This document shows, piece after piece, positions 4,437 to 6,723 of a stretch of DNA of 6,723 nucleotides (within the stretch, counting starts at the first letter, position 1; the number at the start of each line of letters is the position of its first letter). A program made the translations under genes and the position numbers. Under the pieces are notes generated by a model. That model was not told the DNA's origin. It did no database searches and saw only the letters and a list, made by a program, of their open reading frames with translations. Source of the DNA: Sulfurimonas sp. (GTDB lineage Bacteria > Campylobacterota > Campylobacteria > Campylobacterales > Sulfurimonadaceae); contig JALUBM010000140.1 in NCBI GenBank assembly GCA_027044845.1, forward strand, positions 1 to 6,723. Reading direction: 5' to 3'.

Positions 4437-6723
4437 TTGTTAAGTATCTCCACTGCTTCTTTAAATTTGTATTTTTTGATATATATGAGTACCCTTGCAA
4501 AGAATTTTTGCGTATCTTTGAATTGGTACTGTTGTATCTTTTGTATCACATAATTGCACTCTTTTGGCTTATTCGTATGGAGTGCCATTAAGAGTTCATT
4601 TTTTAAGAGTTCTTTTGTTCTTGTGCCAAGTTCTTTTTTCTCTATATTTATTATAGCATTTTTTGTAGACACTTTCTCTATTCTTTCTACTTCTTTTTTT
4701 ATCTTTTTAGTTTCTGTGGTAGAAGTTAAATCATTAAGATAAATTCCATCGGCAATGTCATGTAATGTTATTTCAAAGTAAAATATACTGCCTTTATTTT
4801 TTTGGCTTTGAATCCATATTTTTCCATGCATGAGTTGAACTAACTCTTTTACAATGCTGAGTCCTAATCCTGTACCACCATACTGTCGAGTTATAGTATC
4901 ATTAGCTTGATTGAAGGCTTCAAAAAGACTTTTTTGCTCTTGTGCATTAAGTCCTATGCCATTGTCTTTTACCTGAAATTTAAAACGATGATGTCCTACT
5001 TTTTCTATTTTTACATAAATATCACCCTTATCCGTAAACTTTATGGCATTTGAAAGAAGATTTGTGAGAATTTGGCTTAATCGTAACGAATCTCCGCTAA
5101 AGTTTCTGGCTAGAGTGTTGTCGTAATCGATATGTAATTGCAATCCTTTTTCCTCTAAAGGGATGGTTATAATATCTATTATATTTTGTAAAAGTTCTTT
5201 CATGTCAAAAACATGGTTTTCCAGCTGCAATTTTTTTGCTTCCATTTTAGAAAAATCCAAGATATTATTGATGAGGTTTAAAAGTGATATTGCGCTTGTT
5301 GTAATCTTTATCATGTAATCTTTTTGTTTTGTATCAAGCTGTGTCTGTGAGATAAGATGGCTCATGCCTATAATACTGTTCATGGGAGTTCGCAGTTCGT
5401 GGCTCATATTTGCCAAGAACTCTGCTTTTGCTTTTGTTTCATTTTCAGCTTTTTTCTCTGCAATCTTTCTAAATTTAACCTCATTTTTAAGCTCTTTATT
5501 TTGTTCTTCAAGTAATATTTCCGCTCTTTGTCTGCTGTCTTGAATAAGGAGGATCCACCAGGCGATAACACTTAAAAAAATCATAATAATGATTGAATAA
5601 TGGTATATTGCAGTACGAAAATATACTTGTTGTTCAATGGGTACTTCTTGTAATCCAAGAGAAAGTATCATCCATGCAAGAACACTAACTACAAAAGTAA
5701 AGAAAAAAACTAAAGTAAGAAAATCAAATATTTTAAGACTGAGATTTAAAGAGATTTTATGAAAAAAAAGTTTTTGAATTATCTTTCCTACTTTCTTTTT
5801 GAGTCCTTGTTCGTATTCAACTTTACAATTGTCATGGCATAGGGCATCCAAAGAACAGCATAAAGAACAAATGTAAGCATCATGAAAAGGGCAAAATGCC
5901 ATATCTTCTTTTTCGTAGGTATGATTACATGTTTTACAAATGTAATGCGTTTCACTTTGTGTTATTAAAAGATTTTTTCTTGCTATATAATAGCGTCCTT
6001 TTGTTATGTACGCAATAAAAGGTGAGAGAATAATTGCAATGCCCATAGCTAGGAGTGAAGAGTAACTTTGTGCATACGCTCCAAATAATCCCATAAACGC
6101 AAGAATAGAAATAATAGAGGCAATAAGCATGCTTCCGACACCGACAGGATTGATATTGTAAAGATAAGCACGTTTGAACTCTGTAATTTTTGGTGAAAGT
6201 CCTAAGGGTTTGTTGATGATTAAGTCGGCAAAAATCGCACCGATCCACGCAATAGCAATATTTGAGTACAATCCTAAAACTTTTTCTAAAGCATCAAATA
6301 CTCCAAGTTCCATTAAAAGCAGTGCTATGCCAATATTAAAAATCATCCAAACGACCCGTCCTGGATGAGAATGAGTTATGCGTGAGAAAAAGTTCGACCA
6401 TGCTAGACTGCCTGCATAGGCATTGGTCACATTGATTTTTATTTGTGATATTATGACAAATAAAGTCGCGGCGATAAGTGCTGTTTGTGGATTGTCAAAG
6501 ACATAAGAGTATCCTAATGTGTACATCTCTATAGGTGTTTTTGCCTGTGTGAGCGAATACCCAAAAAGGAGTAAAATGGAGGCAAGAAACATCCCCCCTA
6601 TTTGTTTTAAAAAACCGATTATAATCCATCCTGGACCGGCAAGAAGCAATGAAGTCCACCATCTAAAGCGATTCTGTTTTGTACATGATGGCATAAAACG
6701 CAAATAATCGACCTGTTCCCCTA
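4430..6723 (-). CDS. NCS1 permease-histidine kinase fusion sensor (5' end outside window)
   Basis: The frame is open to the right edge; codons before the TTG at 6701-6703 read GEQVDY, giving GEQVDYLRFMP, which I recognise as NCS1-like, so that TTG is an internal Leu. Numbering from it, 757 residues follow. Residues 1-240 are about seven membrane segments resembling the C-terminal half of a nucleobase:cation symporter-1 (cytosine/purine) permease, including NVTNAYAGSLAWSNFF at 91-106. Then a Cys/His cluster (256-293), two further helices (about 325-350 and 367-387), a charged coiled coil (about 390-428), HisKA with H435 in SHELRTP, and HATPase with N552, DNGIGL at 580-585 and GGTGLGLSI at 609-617. 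No receiver follows; a linker of about 45 residues and a helical tail (about 698-757) end the protein. It is probably an inner-membrane sensor kinase for a nucleobase-like compound or for transport itself, organised like CbrA-type transporter kinases but with a different transporter. It is the likely donor for the overlapping GGDEF regulator. The ligand and actual transport activity are inferences. Confidence 0.9.
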   Translation of the reverse strand, partial: GEQVDYLRFMPSCTKQNRFRWWTSLLLAGPGWIIIGFLKQIGGMFLASILLLFGYSLTQAKTPIEMYTLGYSYVFDNPQTALIAATLFVIISQIKINVTNAYAGSLAWSNFFSRITHSHPGRVVWMIFNIGIALLLMELGVFDALEKVLGLYSNIAIAWIGAIFADLIINKPLGLSPKITEFKRAYLYNINPVGVGSMLIASIISILAFMGLFGAYAQSYSSLLAMGIAIILSPFIAYITKGRYYIARKNLLITQSETHYICKTCNHTYEKEDMAFCPFHDAYICSLCCSLDALCHDNCKVEYEQGLKKKVGKIIQKLFFHKISLNLSLKIFDFLTLVFFFTFVVSVLAWMILSLGLQEVPIEQQVYFRTAIYHYSIIIMIFLSVIAWWILLIQDSRQRAEILLEEQNKELKNEVKFRKIAEKKAENETKAKAEFLANMSHELRTPMNSIIGMSHLISQTQLDTKQKDYMIKITTSAISLLNLINNILDFSKMEAKKLQLENHVFDMKELLQNIIDIITIPLEEKGLQLHIDYDNTLARNFSGDSLRLSQILTNLLSNAIKFTDKGDIYVKIEKVGHHRFKFQVKDNGIGLNAQEQKSLFEAFNQANDTITRQYGGTGLGLSIVKELVQLMHGKIWIQSQKNKGSIFYFEITLHDIADGIYLNDLTSTTETKKIKKEVERIEKVSTKNAIINIEKKELGTRTKELLKNELLMALHTNKPKECNYVIQKIQQYQFKDTQKFFARVLIYIKKYKFKEAVEILNKW
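4433..4612 (-). other. C-terminal helical tail of the kinase, of the kind seen after receiver domains
   Basis: The last 60 or so residues (about 698-757) are predicted by eye to be helical: ELLMALHTNKPKECNYVIQK, then a short turn, then a Lys-rich helix ending KFKEAVEILNKW. From memory, such a segment (a small helical pair with a KPKxC motif) closes many receiver-containing hybrid kinases of Campylobacterota. Here it follows the ATPase domain through a low-complexity Lys/Glu/Thr linker (about 650-695), with no receiver between. A docking or dimer role is a guess. Confidence 0.45.
4448..4451 (-). promoter_or_regulatory. Ribosome binding site of the GGDEF response regulator
   Basis: GGAG on the minus strand lies 11 bases upstream of the ATG at 4434-4436 and inside the 3' end of the kinase coding region. 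It supports this start, which leaves the two genes overlapping by 7 bases (ATG at 4436-4434, kinase TAA at 4432-4430). The spacing is slightly long. Confidence 0.55.
5825..5938 (-). other. Cysteine/histidine cluster between permease and kinase parts (putative zinc site)
   Basis: This part of the kinase gene encodes C256-x2-C259, C271-x2-H274, C279-x2-C282-C283, and C289-H290-x2-C293: seven Cys and two His in 38 residues (numbered from the Leu at 6701-6703). The pairing of CxxC and CxxH/CxxC groups looks like one or two structural zinc sites, and CSLCCSLDALCHDNC is the densest stretch. It sits just after the last permease-type helix and before the two extra helices, probably on the cytoplasmic face. 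A redox or metal-sensing role is possible but not shown; a structural joint between transporter and kinase is equally plausible. Confidence 0.7.

Noticed and set aside
5952..6248. Cys-rich 98-codon minus-strand frame within the permease region
   Set aside because: It is a frame-shifted reading of the transmembrane coding region; the Cys and Tyr richness comes from reading hydrophobic codons out of frame. It is not the real Cys cluster, which lies in the kinase frame at 5825-5938.

Overview
The window looks like chromosomal DNA of an AT-rich Campylobacterota (epsilonproteobacterium), probably a free-living Sulfurimonas-, Sulfurovum- or Arcobacter-like marine or sulfur bacterium. This rests on low GC, Lys/Ile/Asn-rich proteins, TATAAT -10 boxes without clear -35 boxes, tight gene packing, and protein wording recalled from that group. 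The genus is an inference. There is no gap over 60 bases, and I see no RNA gene, mobile element, CRISPR array or long repeat.

Left part, plus strand: the C-terminal third of the excinuclease subunit UvrA runs in from the left edge and ends at 859. A short spacer follows with a TATAAT box and a ribosome binding site, then a complete family II (manganese-dependent) inorganic pyrophosphatase at 897-1817. This gene converges on the next with only 12 bases between the stop codons, and a small hairpin spans both stops.

Middle, minus strand: a complete AMP-forming acyl-CoA synthetase (1830-3494) with its own likely promoter just upstream.

Right part, minus strand: the most interesting unit, a two-gene signalling operon. 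The upstream gene (from beyond the right edge to 4430) is a fusion of an NCS1-type nucleobase/cytosine permease, a compact cysteine/histidine cluster that looks like a zinc site, two more membrane helices, a coiled coil and a complete histidine kinase core (HisKA plus HATPase). Its visible N-terminus is cut by the window edge: the reading frame stays open to base 6723. The downstream gene (3546-4436) starts inside the end of the kinase gene (7-base overlap) and encodes a PleD-like response regulator, a receiver fused to a GGDEF diguanylate cyclase.

The simplest reading is a transporter-like sensor that detects a nucleobase-like ligand and/or transport activity, phosphorylates the coupled regulator, and so sets cyclic di-GMP. 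The kinase has no receiver of its own, yet ends in a helical tail of the kind I associate with the ends of receiver-containing hybrid kinases. The cyclase has lost the usual inhibitory RxxD site. Together these suggest a split hybrid system with an output not limited by ordinary product inhibition.
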